In this document: in pieces, positions 26,307 through 40,385 of the stretch
Layout of the letters: each line of letters begins with the position of its first letter
Position numbering within the stretch: position 1 is the stretch's first letter
Source of the DNA: Microplitis mediator
Lineage: Eukaryota > Arthropoda > Insecta > Hymenoptera > Braconidae
Assembly (NCBI RefSeq): GCF_029852145.1
Contig: NC_079975.1
Span: 23,937,364 to 24,001,363 of the forward strand
Direction: 5' to 3'
Length of the DNA: 64,000 nt
Position numbers and translations under genes: made by a program
The notes under the pieces: generated by a model
What the model saw: only the letters and a program-made list of their open reading frames with translations
Told to the model about the DNA's origin: nothing
Database searches by the model: none

Positions 26307-27202
26307 GATTAGTAAAAAAGAAGCCGAAAAAAAAATATTTAAGATAAACAACTTTTTTCAAATTTTAATTTAGTAAAGAAGACCTCGTGTATATTTTTTT
26401 GTAGCCATTGAGTAAATTATTTCAAAAACGGAAATACTCGGAACGTAATTTTGAAAATAAAAAAAAATTGAAAAAAATTTTGGATCATCTAAAAAATGAT
26501 ATAATGAGACATACTTGATGGCCAAGAACAATTTTGAGAAAAAAAAAATTTTTACTGAATTTTTGGGTGTCCTTCATATCGGCCTTTATTTGTAAAAAAT
26601 GAACAAACCCACACGGAAAAAAATGAACTATATAAATTGAAAATGACAAATAATATAATGATAAAGTGATCAGTAAATACCATCATTCTAAATAGTAATT
26701 TTTTCATTTATGATTAAAATGTGAATAATTACAGGATAAGTATAAAAATTTATTGTCTATGTAAGAAAAATTACTATTTGAACTTTAAAAATCGTAACTG
26801 ATACTTGGAAAATAGAGGACACGTATTATAAAATTTACTATTTGAATGTTAAAATTCCCCATATTGACAACCGGGTTCCGGGTTATAATTTCATATAGTA
26901 ATTTTTGAAGTTTATTTTTTTCCGTGCAATGGAATATTATTATTTTATAAAAAGTTTTTTTTTCAACGCTTTTATTTTCGATTGTATTGCAAATCATATT
27001 TCTCACTTGAATTTGCACGTAAATTATCGGACTTGTTAAGTATAGCCCAAAAATGAATGGAAAATTTTATAATTTAAAATTTTGCTCATTTTTTTCAAAT
27101 GTAAGTGAAAATTTCAAGATTCAGCACACTTATGACAAAAAAAAATGCATTTCTCTTTTAATGAGTCTATTTCACCAGACCCTTCCCTATATACATATAT
27201 AT

Positions 27203-27981
27203 TAGGGTGGTCGTAAAAAATTAAATTTTCTCAGGCGCCCCATAAAAAGCTTCTTTTTAGTGAAAAAATACCTGGGGAATTTGGTTTTTTCTTTTCAAGT
27301 AAAAAGAACACGTGCCGCAGGACGATCAAAGTTCATTTTTCGATACAATCGCGTTTTTTTTAAATATCTCATGAAATATGCAGATTAAAGGAAAAAATTA
27401 TAGAAACAATTTTGTAGGAAATTAAATTCTTGACAAAAAAGGTCATGTTCATTTTTTTTTATAAAATGTGTATTTATGAAGATATTTAAAAAAAACTTAT
27501 TTAGATCTTATCAATTGAGCATTTTAAGGATTACGAATGTTTAAAATAACGTTTTTTCTTAAATATAGACAACTTCATAACTCGTAACATATCAATCATT
27601 AATGCTTGTTGTAGTTTCTATATACTCAGAAAAATGTTATTTTCAAAATTTGTAATCCTTAAAACGCTCAATTCAGATCTAAAAAAAGTTTTTTTAAAAT
27701 ATCTTCATAAATACACATTTTATAAAAATAATGAATATGACCTTTTTTGTCAAGAATTGAATTTCCTACAAAATTGTTCCTACGATTTTTTCCTTTAATC
27801 TGCATATTTCATGAGATATTTTAAAAAAATCGCGATTGTATCGAAAAATGAAATTTAATCGTCCTGCGGCACGTGTTCTTTTTACCCAAAAACAAAAAAC
27901 CAAATTCTCCAGGTATTTTTTCACTAAAAAGAAGCTTTTTACGTCACGCCTGAGAAAATTTAATTTTTAACGACCACTCTA
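27203..27981. mobile_element. long near-perfect palindrome, TTAGGGTGGTCG ends
   Basis: The two halves (about 390 bp each) are reverse complements almost throughout, from TTAGGGTGGTCGTAAAAAAT to ATTTTTAACGACCACTCTAA. Matching internal words include GGACGATCAAAGTTCATTTT / AAATTTAATCGTCC. Confidence 0.75.
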
Positions 27982-27984
27982 ATA

Positions 27985-30080
27985 TTTATGAATATGAATA
28001 GATTGCTGATGGTTAAAATTATAACAGTAATATATGAATATATTACTGTACATATATGTACAGTATATTGAACACGGATTGAGAGAATTTTTTTCTTTCG
28101 TTTATTTTATTAAACAAAATCTATGCATGTTCTCCAAGAATATCAATTCTATTTCTCAGAATATAAACTTCTGTGAAGGAAATTTTTTATTAAGATTGGA
28201 TACTAGACTCGATATTGATATACTGAGAAATTAATTTTTTTGGCTTAAAAAAAATTACATTATATTGTTTTTGAGAGTTTCTCGAAGAAATTAAATTGCC
28301 GTGCTCGGGCGCTACTATTCTGTGATCTAAAAAAAAACTAATAAGAATAAATATATAAATCGATTCACATATACAAGCAAAGTGAATTTCTTTAAACAAT
28401 CTTATTCTATAGAATGTTATTAAATTACGCACATACTTATTTACATATACGTACTTACATATATATAAATATGAGCCTGCATTTAAAAATGCATCAAAAG
28501 CAAATTATATCGGAATAAAAGAGGATGTTATATTAAAACATTGTTTTATAATTATAAATTTTATTAAAAGTGCCTTTTTTATTATTTTATTTTTACGTTT
28601 AATACCTTGTATTGATTTTTGAAAATCAGTTCTGTATGTATTTGTATTTAAAATATTATTACTTTGTTTGAATAATTTAATTTAAAAATTTTATTAGTTA
28701 ATTAAATATCGAAATTTAATTAAGCAGCGCATGACCTGAATTTTGGGAACATTCTGGTAATCATATATATTTAAGTATTGAAACTGCAATATAATCACTA
28801 AAAAAATATATCTGAGTTGACTAAAAAAAACATTTATTTAAAATTATAATTATTAATTTTTTTTTTTTTTTTGCAAACGACGAGTTTCATATTTAAAAAA
28901 AATATTTTTATCGAAGATATTATTGCCTATAAATTATATGTGATTTTCAATCATATACGGATATTGACTGCAGTAAATAAATGAAACAATTTAAATTATA
29001 AAATGAAATACAATCATTGCATTGTAATTAATTGGAGGCTAGTAAATAAATTATTGGTAGTAATTAATAGAATTGTAGGAATGAAATTATTCTGTAAATT
29101 GGAAATGGAGAAAAATAAGAAGAAATACAAAGCAATTTTTTTTTTATATGAATCGATGAATTTTTTTATACACTAATGCAAAAAATTAAAGGAGCAGAAA
29201 AATTTTATAAATTTTTTAGTGATTTTTGGAAGGCTGTAACTTGGTAAAAAATAATCGTATCGAAATTAAAAAAAAAAGCATTTTTTAGATTAAAATCTCT
29301 AGTTTTGGTGCATTTTTTCAAAATTTTTTAAAAGCTCCGGTTATTGCGCAAACATGAGAAATACCGCGAGACAAAAATTTTCTAAATTTTTTTTTTTTCG
29401 GAGAGCCCACGAACCGCGGAAAAATTTTTTCAACTAAACGAATGCATAGCTCGCTTAGCAAATTTATTCAGGTTCAATTTGGTTTTTTTTTAACCTCGTA
29501 GGACGATTTGTCGCAGAGATATCAGCCTTCAAACAAAAAATGATCCTATTGGCTTCGATCTTCGATATTTCAGGTACCAATGATCGCCCAGAAAGTTAAA
29601 GGGCGGCGTTAAAAACTTGAATAAATTCCCTACAAGACCCTTTCATCATTTTTTGAAAAAAAAATTTTTTTTTATTTTCAACATCCATTAGAAGTGTGTA
29701 CAAAAAATGACTTTTTTTGGTTTTGTAGTAAATCAACCACTACTCTGCAAATATCGATGAAAAAAATAATGTTGCCAGGTACTTTTTTAGCTTAATGTAC
29801 CCCCAAGACCCTTGTAAATTTTTAAATTGATCTACCGAACCGTTTTTTGGAAATCATCGATCAAAGTTTTGCTAAACAATTAAAGGAACAAGTTTTGTTC
29901 CCTTAATTGTGTAATCATATTCAAAATGAAAAAATTATTTTTTTTCGACTTTTCTCAAATTTTTGCGTTGGTGACTCAGCAAATGCAATGAAATGACAAA
30001 AAAAATAAAAAATTTCCAAAAAATGTCAAAGAAATCGAAGAAAAAAAAAAAATTGAAACTTTTTCTCTCGGACAATGACA
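27985..30080. other. AT-rich DNA with no recognised gene
   Basis: One small hairpin (CAATTAAAGGAACAAG/CTTGTTCCCTTAATTG, 29877-29910) and long A/T runs. Some of 29.15-30.06 kb has the look of an old transposon, but no ends were found. Confidence 0.4.
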
Positions 30081-30086
30081 AAACTA

Positions 30087-30692
30087 CACTGTAAAAAGAG
30101 CGGTGTTAAAAATGGACTCATTTTAACTCCGCCCGGTGTTAAAATAAAATTACACCGGTGTAGGAGGAGTAATTCACCGGTGTTAAATCGGGTAACCGAT
30201 GTAAAAGCGGAGTAAAATCGGTGTAAAAGCGGAATAACCGGTGTAAAAACGGAGTAATATCGGTGTAAAAGCGGGGTAATATCGGTGTAAAAGCGGGGTA
30301 ACCGGTGTAAAAGCAGGATAAACTGCGTCCGCTTGGAGTATTAACTTTAAAGATTATAAAACACAAAAAATGTCAGTTCTTTATGAAAATTAATAAAATA
30401 TATCATTTATTAACAAGTACAGTGATCGAGTAAGTAAAAATATTTACAAAGTAAAATATTTTAACACCGGTAAAGAATATCTACACCGGCGGCGGCGTTA
30501 TTTTAACACCGGTTTAGAATATTTACACCGGTAGCGGCGTTATTTTAACACCGGAGATTTTTTTTTAACACCGGTACAGAATATTTACACCGGCGGGGGC
30601 GTTATTTTCACACCGCTTTCGGTGTTGAAATTTAACACCGCCGATTTTAACACCTACACCACTTGGACTTACCCCGGTGATTTTTTACAGTG
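30087..30692. mobile_element. CACTGTAAAAA-ended element with CCGGTGTAAAA motif arms
   Basis: CACTGTAAAAA to TTTTTACAGTG with flanking TA. About 250 bp of the left arm is CGGTGTAAAAGCGG-like units and the right arm carries TTAACACCGG units. The core is unrelated AT-rich DNA. CAC ends with a TA duplication fit the CMC (CACTA/Mirage/Chapaev) group; no transposase is present. Confidence 0.75.
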
Positions 30693-32564
30693 TAATATAA
30701 CATAACCATCAGTGTTTACATCCGACGGTTAGTTCAGGCATGCGCGAAAACTGATGCGCAGTTTTTTACTGTAGTTCTAGATTTTTACAGTACTTGTGAT
30801 GATATTTGAATATCAGTAATGATATTATTTTAGCATCACGATTTTAGCCCAAATATCCGCTGTATCATCTGCTATTTTTAGCTGCCAACTATAGGCCCTA
30901 TTGCGCACATTTTGATTATGTGTTACAAAAATTACTTTGTATTTCATAGGCTAAAATTAAAATTCGTTTTATTAGGGTATATTTCTCTAACCGTTTTTCT
31001 CCATAAAAAATGTAAAGTTTTTATTCAAATTTTTTTTAAATTTGAGAATCGTTTTTAACAAAAATTTAATAGTTAAATTTAAAGTATAATTATTGTCTTG
31101 ATTAAATTTATATTACACCGAAGTTTCGAATATTATATTTATAAAGTTTGAAATTAAATTATGAATGGTTTGAATTAAATTATTTCGTTAAATTTACTCT
31201 ATCATTAAAACTAGTCAGCTCAGTTATGTTTATTTGACAATGTGAGAATAAAGTGATCAACTAAAAGTTTGTCCCTGAGTGGATTATGATGATAATTTAT
31301 AAAAAAAAAAATCTTGCGTGATATGTATGTATGCATAACAATATTTAATTTAAGTAATTTAAGGAAACGAGCAGATTAAGATGACGATAAATCGAAAAGT
31401 AAATTATAAGTTATAAGTAATACTATACACAAATGAAAGAAGAAATTAACATTCAAAATTACATTGGCTAATTAATTTAATTATATTATAATATTGATAA
31501 AAATCTTTATAATTATATTAAATATACTGTAATAGTAATTTATCATTAATTAATTCGAATATAAGCTTTCTTATTGTATTCAACTTTATTCTATCACTTA
31601 AATATTTGACGCACGAATTTTCGAGAATAAACTTTATTAACGCTCCTTAAAAATTTTTTTCATTATTTATTTTTTTTATACCTACTAAATGTTAATGTAG
31701 CGATAAGAAAACTTTTAGAAGTTAATATGTAGTACTAGTGCAAAGATGGTAAAATATTGAGGATAGAAATGAAAATACCATATTGTCTGGAATCAATCGA
31801 TAATAGATTCTTATCTGACGATTTTACTCTTTTGCTAGGTAAGGGAACATATTACTTTTGCTAAAGAATTGATTATCTTCACTTCTGCTTGGTATTACAA
31901 ACAGACAGAGAGCTTTAAGTGATTGAATCGCGTGATATCTTTACTAAGCCCAACATTTTATTATTATTATTATTATTGGCATTAGGGTTATTTTTATTAT
32001 TATATAAATTCTCATCAAGGAATATTGGAACGCACAAAGTAAACAAAAATTTAAAAAAAATTGACACAAAACTGTGTGTTAGAACAATATTTTACACAAA
32101 TTTTTATGTTGTTTTACAACATTATTAAAAAAATGTTAATATTCTCTGTCACCGGTTCTAAAACTTTTACACATTCAAATGTTATTTGCTACATACTCTC
32201 TAAAAATTAATTAGTGAAATTCACTGCAAATCAGGGCATACCCGGGAAAAAATGTTTTTATAAAATTTTGTAAAATTTTATAAAATTTTACAAAATTTTA
32301 GTACTAACATTTTATAAAATTTTATAAAATTTTATACTGAAAATGGCCTGGTAAAATTTTATCAAATTTTATAAAGTTTTATCAAATTTTATGAAGTTTT
32401 ATAAAAATTTATAAAATTTTATAAAACTTTGTAAAATTTCATAAAATTTTACCAGGCCATTTTCAGTATAAAGTTTTATAAAATTTTGTAAAATTTTATA
32501 AAATTTTGTAAAATTTTATAAAATTTTATAAAGTTTTATAAAATGATTTTTTTTTTCCGGGACG

Positions 32565-32608
32565 GGTCACCCATCCAATTAATGGCCACCTTCGATGCTG
32601 CTTAACTT
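32565..32608 (-). other. 5S rRNA-derived Pol III promoter relic
   Basis: On - AAGTTAAGCAGCATCG (box A of 5S rRNA) is followed after exactly 14 bases by TTGGATGGGTGACC (box C). Both match eukaryotic 5S rRNA nearly perfectly at native spacing, while the intervening bases have diverged. Only this half of 5S is clear, as in 5S-derived SINEs. Confidence 0.78.
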
Positions 32609-32964
32609 TTGTTATTGAAGAATCGTAGTCTGCTCCGCTCGTCTATTGGTTACTTGTAGCTAAGAAATATTCATGGCTGTATTTATGATTACTCATGAAT
32701 ACTTATCAGCCATATTTCATAGTTTAATTTATAATTATATATAAAAAAAAGATTTGGATAATTCAACTATCGACTGTTTAATGGACATAAAATTTTAAAA
32801 TTAATTAAATTTATTGATTTTTATTTTTGAATTAATGGCGAAACCTTCGAACTTTTTCTTGAGTAACGACGATTTAATTTGAATTGCTAGTTGACAAAAT
32901 AAAAATTTAAAAACATTAAATTCAAAATTATCACATTATGTAATATATTTATAAATATGTAAGA

Positions 32965-33460
32965 GAAAGGGGTGGCGGGGGTAGGCAAAACGAGGTACTT
33001 CAAAAATTTTATAAAAAAAAATTTTTTTTTTAAATCTATTATAACCATCCCAAAATTACTTTTGTAAATATAATTGAGCATTATTTCGAATTTTTTTCGT
33101 TAAACTTTTTCAAGAATCTAGTGCCGGTCGAAAAATGTTAAAGACTTTTGTATTATGATAAAAACTATTAAAAACTTTTTTATCTTCCTTTGCATCCAAT
33201 AATTGTGTAAAATATAATTTTTCTTAATGTAAATAACTTACAAAAAATTTTAATAAAATCAAACTTATTCAATATTCAGAATTTTTTTTTTTTTTACATT
33301 TTTCTAGGGGTACCCTGCATACATTTAGGTAATCAATTATATTTTTTATAATATAATTTTCATATTTGTTTATCACCATATTTTGCCCGCAAAAATGGAA
33401 TTTTTTTTTTTTTATGGCCATTGAAAATTTTATTTATTTACTTTGAATTTCTAACAATTT
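32965..33460 (-). repeat. degraded copy of the 46.7-kb (GGTGGGGTGGCAAAACGGG) element
   Basis: GGTAGGCAAAACGAGGTAC, ATGGAATTTT..ATGGCCATTG and AAATTTTATTTATTTACTTTG correspond, reversed, to 47470-47620. It is nested inside the 32.2-34.5-kb element. Confidence 0.5.
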
Positions 33461-34601
33461 TTATAATAATTTGTAATAAACGTTATAAAATTGTGTGACA
33501 TTTTATCAAATTTTACAAAATGCTACCCTACACTAGATGCAATAGTGGCATCAAGTTCTCTAAAGTTTTATGAAATATTATATAATTTTATAAAATTTCA
33601 TACAATTATATAAAATTTTATCTAATTATTACTCCCCTTTTGAGATCTTACTTCATAAAATTGTATAAATTTGTATAAGATTTTATAAGATCGCATATAA
33701 TTTTATGAAATCGTATACAACTTTATAAAATTTTATAAAATTTCATCTAAATATTACTTCTCTTCTAAGAACTTACTTCATAAAATTATATAAAATTGTA
33801 TAAGATTGTATAAAATTTTATATAATTTTATGAAATCGTATAAAACTTTATAAAATTTCATACAATTATATCAAATTCCATTTAATTATTATTTCCCTCA
33901 CTAAGATCTTACTTTATAAAATTTTATAAGATTGTATAAAAATTTATATAATTTTATGAAATCGTATAAAAGTTTATACAATTTCATAAAATCTTATAAA
34001 ATTTCGTACAATTATATAAAATTTTATCTAATTATGACTTCCCTTTTAAGATCTTACCATATAAAATTTTATAAAATTTTATAAAATTCTATGAAATTTG
34101 ATAAAATTATATAAAATTATATGAAATTCTATAAAATTTCGCTGTACAGTCTTATAAAATTATATAAAATTTTATATAATTTTATACAATTGTATAAAAC
34201 TTTATAAAATTTTGTTATATTTTATACAATTTTATAAAATGTCATACAATTTTATAAAATTACATTTATTTATTACGTTCCTTACTCAGATCTTACTTTA
34301 TAAAATTTTAGAAGATTATATAAAATTTTTGAAGATTTTATAAAATTGTATAAAATATTATAAAATTTTATAAAATTGTATGAATTTTTATAAAATTTTG
34401 CTGTAAAATCTTATAAAATATTACAAAATTTTATAAAATTGTATAAAATTTTATATTATTTTATAAAATTTTATAAAAACATTTTTTCCCGGGTAGTCAC
34501 TATTTATACAGCTATAAGTATACCATTAATTTAACCACCATTTTTATTTATGTTACTTAGATATCTATAAAAATGTATGTATATATAAGCTTAACAAGTG
34601 A

Positions 34602-34820
34602 CTGCACACCCTAAAACCAAGGGTGTTACAAGTGTATTATTTTAACACATACTTATTAAATGTGTTCTATGTTTAAGACCATAAACAAAACTATAGTTTT
34701 TTGTAGTCATTTAATTAACGTTTCATGGTGTGTTTAAAATCTATAGATTGCTTATGGCGATTCAATGTTATTCGGCAAGTGTGTTAATTTCGATTACACA
34801 CTTGGTTTTAGAGTGTGCGG
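34602..34820. mobile_element. short palindromic element, CACACYCTAAAACCAAG ends
   Basis: CTGCACACCCTAAAACCAAG is mirrored by CTTGGTTTTAGAGTGTGCGG, with AAGTGTGT/ACACACTT motifs inside. Confidence 0.6.
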
Positions 34821-34841
34821 TAAATTCAACACATTCTTTGC

Positions 34842-34998
34842 GGCCACCTGTCGGAAGTTTAAATAAGCACATGCAAAAATTACTATGGCCATAGAAAAAT
34901 TATCAATGATTATGTCAAAAATTACTGTAACCATTAAATATTTTACTATGGTCATAGCAATCTTTGCTCGAGTTTATGCCAGTTTCCGACAGGTGGCC
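34842..34998. mobile_element. short palindromic element, GGCCACCTGTCGGAA ends
   Basis: GGCCACCTGTCGGAAGTTTA is mirrored by AGTTTCCGACAGGTGGCC. The interior has repeated TTACTATGGCCATAG-like palindromes. Confidence 0.65.
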
Positions 34999-35194
34999 AA
35001 CATGATCCGGTACTACCATGACACCATAGCATTCCAAACAAGAACAATTTCTCCGTGTATACATTGCAGTGTACATTCTAAAAGTGTTAACACTCGTTGG
35101 GACAGTAACACTGCGTGAATGTTACTATTGTTTCAATTAACATTTTCTTGTATTCAAAATGAACTGATCAAACAACACAATAGCAGTGTGAAAT

Positions 35195-35482
35195 TAACCT
35201 TTAACCGGTAACCCTAAAAATTTTCACGCTACGAGTAATGCCGGTCTGACAGACCGCTATTAGAAGTACACTCGGTTTTTTTACTTTTGAGAAAGGGACT
35301 ATCTATTATATGAATAAAACTATATCTTCATGAAAAATACATGATCTAATAATACTATAATCTGTATTTATTCTGAAACTTCACATTAATTAATATTTTA
35401 ACATGATCATATTAAAAAAAGTTTTATTGATTCTAAATTTGATTAGCGGTCCGTCAGACCGGGGTTATCGTTTAAAGGTTAA
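35195..35482 (+). repeat. dispersed repeat / inverted element with GACAGACCG-type ends
   Basis: Matches 10353-10485 in inverted orientation. Internally inverted as well: TTAACCTTTAACCGGTAACC at left and GGGGTTATCGTTTAAAGGTTAA at right, each with a GGTCTGACAGACCG or GTCCGTCAGACCG palindrome. Confidence 0.6.
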
Positions 35483-36651
35483 CACACAAAAATGTTAAAT
35501 ATTTAACATAAAATTTTTAACACAGACTTTTTTCTTTAACAAATACGAAAAATTTCTAACGTGCGTGAATTTGGATACGACGGGTAAAATGTAAAAATAA
35601 ATTCAACGATATTTAATTTATTAAAATGACTAGCAATACCCTCACTCGCTTCACTGGGCGTAAATTTGAATTTTTGAAAAATTTACATCTTCCTTTTTAT
35701 TGTCCAGCACCTGATTTACATTTTAAGAAAATCTTTGAGATAGAAAAAAGAAAGGAATAAAATGAGATTTTTATTTCTCAATAAAATTACAGGGAAAGAA
35801 AATTAAAAGTAATGGGCCGGTTCCAATAAATTGTAGGAATTTTTTTTTTCCAACTATTGGAAATATCTTCATAAAAATGGGAACATCCAATTATTTATAA
35901 GCTTTGAGATAAAAATTTTGGAAAATGTACCGTTTTAATTTTCATAAAAAAAAATTTATTAGTATATTTACTCATAAGTTATGTAATATTTATTCTTCAT
36001 TAATTTTTAATATGATTATTGATTACCATACTATGATTTAATTTAAGTTATAAATACTGAGATTTTTTTTTATTATGTATATTTTATCTCAAATAATCAT
36101 TATAATGGAAGTACATTTGTAGTAGTAAACCATATACTTTATTATATTACAAGGGTATCTTATAAATAATGATTTTTCTCTAACAAAAAAGATTTATATA
36201 ATTTGCGTGATCTGAGAAACATATGGAAGTCTAGGGATTATTATGCCCTTTTCAATAAGACACCTACAATCTAAACACTTTGTCTTTACGACCCAAGTCA
36301 CGCAATACTTAAAGATCTGCAGTAATAAATTTTTATTATTGGAAAAAAAAAAAAAATCAATAGGAACCTTTTTTTTTAGGGGAGAGAATCAGGCGGAGTA
36401 CTTCGGACACAACGGGGTTTGATGACATTTGAATCTTTAGGTACAATTTCATAAATAATTAGACTTAAGAAAAGAAAAGGCAAAACGAGGATTGTCTAGC
36501 TTTAGGGCCAGGGCTAGCAAACCGAGGCTCGGTAGACGATTGGCAAACTCTTGGGCCGAAACTGGCGAACTGAGGCTCGGTAGCCCAATATTTTGCCAAG
36601 ACGAGCCCCGTCGTAAAAAATTTTTATCTTACAAGGCATGTGACAAGACAA

Positions 36652-37668
36652 CCCGTATGAAAAAACAATATATGGTTAAAATATATAAAATCATATATGT
36701 TTGCAACAAAAAAATATATGATATATTATATTGTATATTATAAAAAATCATATAGAGATTTTCGCCGATTTAATATAAAATTATATACAGTAGTAAATAT
36801 ATGTATTCCATATATGTAACTTATATGTTTTTTATATCACGCTATACATACATTTACATTTACCTTATAATATATTGTATTGATAGATTTCCTTTTATAT
36901 TCAAAAAATATAAAATTTTTGTATGAAATGAAATATATGGTATCATATATTTTCTTTGTTATATTTAAGCATATATTTTATTCGGTGTATGTATATGTAT
37001 ATGGGTATTTTCATATATGATAAAAATATATTTTTATCATAAATGAAAATGTATATTTTTGTCTTATACGAAAACTATATTTTTATCATACATAAAAATA
37101 TATATTTCTATCATATACGAAAAATATATTCTGATCATATATAAAAACATATATTTATATTGTGTATGGAAAAAAAAAGTTTCTTATTCGTATGACCAAC
37201 TCCAATTAAATTGGATCTAAATTTTAATATTTTCTTTAAATTGCAGTTAAAATTTTCAAAATTAGTTAATTTGATGCGAATATATATACCCATATACATA
37301 TACATACACCGAATAAAATATATGCTTAAATATAACAAAGAAAATATATGGTGCCATATATAATATAAATTATGTGCTACCATATATTTCATTTCATATA
37401 ACAATTATATATTTTTTGAATATAAAAGGAAATATATCAATACAATATATTATAAAGTAAATGTAAATGTATACATAGCTTAATATAAAAAACATATAAG
37501 TTACATATATGGAATACATATATTTACTACTGTATATAATTTTATATTAAATCGGCCAAAATCTCTATATGATTTTTTATAATATACAATATAATATATC
37601 ATATATTTCTTTGTTGCAAACATATATGATTTTATATATTTTAACCATATATTGTTTTTTCATACGGG
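36652..37668. mobile_element. CCCGTATGAAAA-family palindromic element, full length
   Basis: About 1 kb between CCCGTATGAAAA and TTTTCATACGGG. The subterminal arms mirror each other (ATATATGGTTAAAATATATA at both ends). Rich in ATAT-type motifs with no coding capacity, so non-autonomous. Confidence 0.75.
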
Positions 37669-38054
37669 TAGTCTACAATACTTTCTATTGTTGGGACATT
37701 AAATTATTTCAAATGCCTAAAATAGTATCATAATTGTTCAAAGTTATAAATAGTATTAATAATAAAAGACTTATTAGTAAAATTTATACATTAAGTCAAC
37801 GGTATAAAATATTTTGTTTTCAAAGTGATCCTTTATGTTAAACGAGCTATCGGTTGTTTTAGATTAAATGTAAGATAAAAGATAAATTTAAATTATAATA
37901 CCGAGACTTACGAGTTTAATCTTTATGGGGCTTAAGATTGTATTCAACGTGTGTTTGCATTGTATTTAATATAGTTATTAATTATTAAAAGTTACTGTTA
38001 TTATTCAGTAGAGAGGAGATAACGTAGTCTGAGATTTTAAATATATTTAAAAAT

Positions 38055-38525
38055 AGGTAAAAAAAATGATCAAGTTTCAGCTCGAAAATTTAAAAAATCA
38101 CCTAAGAATTTTGAAAATTTCAAAAATATAAAAAAAACATTTTTTTTTTCTTGTTGCCGATATTGTTGGCAAGTAAAAAATATATTATTTTCTAAAGATT
38201 CCACTTCCAAACATTAATTTATAAAGATCACTCAAAAATATCAAAAACTTGACAAATTTCAAAATTCTCGAGTGACCTCATAATATTCTTTTTTCGAGGT
38301 GGGATTTTAAGGTGAAGATTTCTTTTCTATGCAACAAAATTTGTTGTAGTAAGAGAAAAATATTCAATAAAAAAATGGATTCTTATAAATTGTAAGATTT
38401 TTTAAATTATTGAGCGACTTTTTATACTTTGTGAGCTGAAACTTTGTGATAATTTTTTTTTACCATATACTAATGTATTTAAGGGTGAGAGCGAAAAACA
38501 CATTTTTTCAGCCACCCTAATATAT
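38055..38525. repeat. palindromic repeat with AGGGTGGCTGAAAAAATG end
   Basis: The arms around AGTTTCAGCTC (38078) and GAGCTGAAACTT (38432) mirror each other. The right end AGCCACCCTAATATA resembles the end class of the 27.2-kb element. Confidence 0.5.
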
Positions 38526-39493
38526 ACACCTCATAAATTTTATGATAATCTTTTTTACTGATTTTGACTCCTGTACATGCTTCCATTTCATTTATATTTA
38601 ACTAATCTACTATCAGTTTTTAATTTTATTAAAAAAAACAATCCTGTAATACCTCGTATAACTTTTCCGTTACGTGAAATTTTTAAAGGCCCCACATTGC
38701 CCCGGACATCTCTATTCAAAAATCAATAGTACATTCATCATAATAATAAAATAAGTACAGAAGTCATAAAAAAAAAAATTCATCAAACTTTTGAGCTGCC
38801 ACTCTTTACCCTAGATACCTCGAGTGCTTCATCCTCTTCTGTTTTTTTGTAAATTTAAAAACTCTAATTTTTTTACTCACAGAAAATTTAAATATTAAGT
38901 TAAAATAAAATTCTCTGACGTCCATTTTACCACTTACTACTATTAGTAGATTCTTGTAAATATTTAAACGTTTTCTAGCCCAGAGAAAGGATATTATGTT
39001 CTTTTGATCTCAGTAGAAGGCTTGCAATTACATCAATTTATGTAAAAAATATTTTATATAAAACTTCATACTTTACTTCTCAGAAAATCTGGGTAACGTC
39101 TACGACTAAAATACCAGTTCTGATATTTTTATTTACTTGCAAAAAAAAAAAAAGCTTCTACTAAGGTAAAAGCCCCTATACCTACTCACTTTTCATTGGA
39201 GTGAGATTAAATCACTCAATATAAATGATTAAATAAAATGAAAAACCAGATTTTTTTTTATAGTTATTTTTTGAAGTTTCGAGTATTAGAATAAAATTTA
39301 AGTTTGAAGAATAATCTTGATAATTAATTATTATTAATTTTTTAAATAAGCTCCTTGAGTGTACCCATAGTCGCTCACTAAAAGTTGTCATGTACCATTA
39401 CTCGACCAACAAATGGCCCTATAGTCGCTCAAAGACAATATCAATTAAACTATGATAAGTTTATTGATTTGGGCAAATAATTTATAAATTATA

Positions 39494-40243
39494 GGGGAGG
39501 GTGGGGCAGAGCGGCCCCCCTGAAATTTTGACCAAAAAAAAAATTTTTTTTTTTTTCGACTAATTACTATAAATCCGATATGTTTGCGCATTTTTACCCC
39601 TACGCATGACATTTGGGGCAAAATGGACAAGCCCAAAATTTAGAAAAAGTGATTTTTTCATATTTTTATCGTCAAATTAAAAAAAAATTATCATAATTCC
39701 ACATTTCTAGCCCTACGCATAACACCTGGGGCAAAATAGACCAGCCGAAACTTCCGAAAAAATTATTTTTTCATATTTTTCGGCCGTTTCTCTATGTAAG
39801 AGGCAAATTTGGTCACTAAAAATTTATAAAAATTAAATTTTTTTTTTTAGTTGATAAATTTTTGAAATAAAGTAAAACTATAGAATTGATTTTTTTTTTT
39901 ATTAAATAACAATTAGTAATTAAGGTAATCGAGAGTGAACGATTTTTTACGCTTTAAAAAATTTTTTTCGAGTAATATAAAACCAAAAATAGTTGTCAAG
40001 AGAAAGAAATACATTCTTAATGATGAAAACAATTTAAAAAAAAAAAAAACGAAAAAAAAAAATATTTTTTATCACTTTTTGAAGGGAGGCCGCTCTGCCC
40101 CACAAAAAAAAAAAAAATTTTCAGAATTTTGGCAAAATGTCCATAAATTTGTTCGAAATAGGACAAAAGTAAAGTGATCTTATGGTTGAAAGCCACAAAA
40201 AATAATAATTGGCTTAGGGGGGCCGCTCTGCCCCACCCTCCCC
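39494..40243. mobile_element. GGGGAGGGTGGGGC-ended element nested in the 39.2-kb element
   Basis: GGGGAGGGTGGGGCAGAGCG is mirrored by CGCTCTGCCCCACCCTCCCC (one base differs). The TA duplication (39492-39493, 40244-40245) is confirmed against copy 1, where one TA stands in ATTATACTACTT. Arms AT-rich; no transposase. Confidence 0.88.
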
Positions 40244-40385
40244 TACTACTTTATTCTTTCATAATCTAAAATTTCATGAATTTTAAAAATGTATTTAATA
40301 AGATATAGTTATAACAATTCGAAAAAAATTTGACGTACCCTATTTAATCTAACGAATGAACGTTAAAGTAAAAAATACCCGGCTT

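Larger units (their letters stand above)
32241..34493. mobile_element. CCCGGGAAAAAATG-ended element with ATAAAATTTT arms and 5S-derived core
   Basis: The outermost 29 bp at each end are exact complements, starting CCCGGGAAAAAATGTTTTTA, flanked by TA (32239-32240, 34494-34495). The arms are hundreds of bases of ATAAAATTTTATAAAATT-like units. A second terminus-like sequence (TTTTTTTTTCCGGG) at about 32545-32561 may mark a smaller internal element. It interrupts a CTCTCTAAA-type repeat end at 32198. Confidence 0.78.

Noticed and set aside
30139..30366. ORF with FYTD(I/F)TP repeats
   Set aside because: A translation of the GGTGTAAAAGCGG motif array of the 30.1-kb element.
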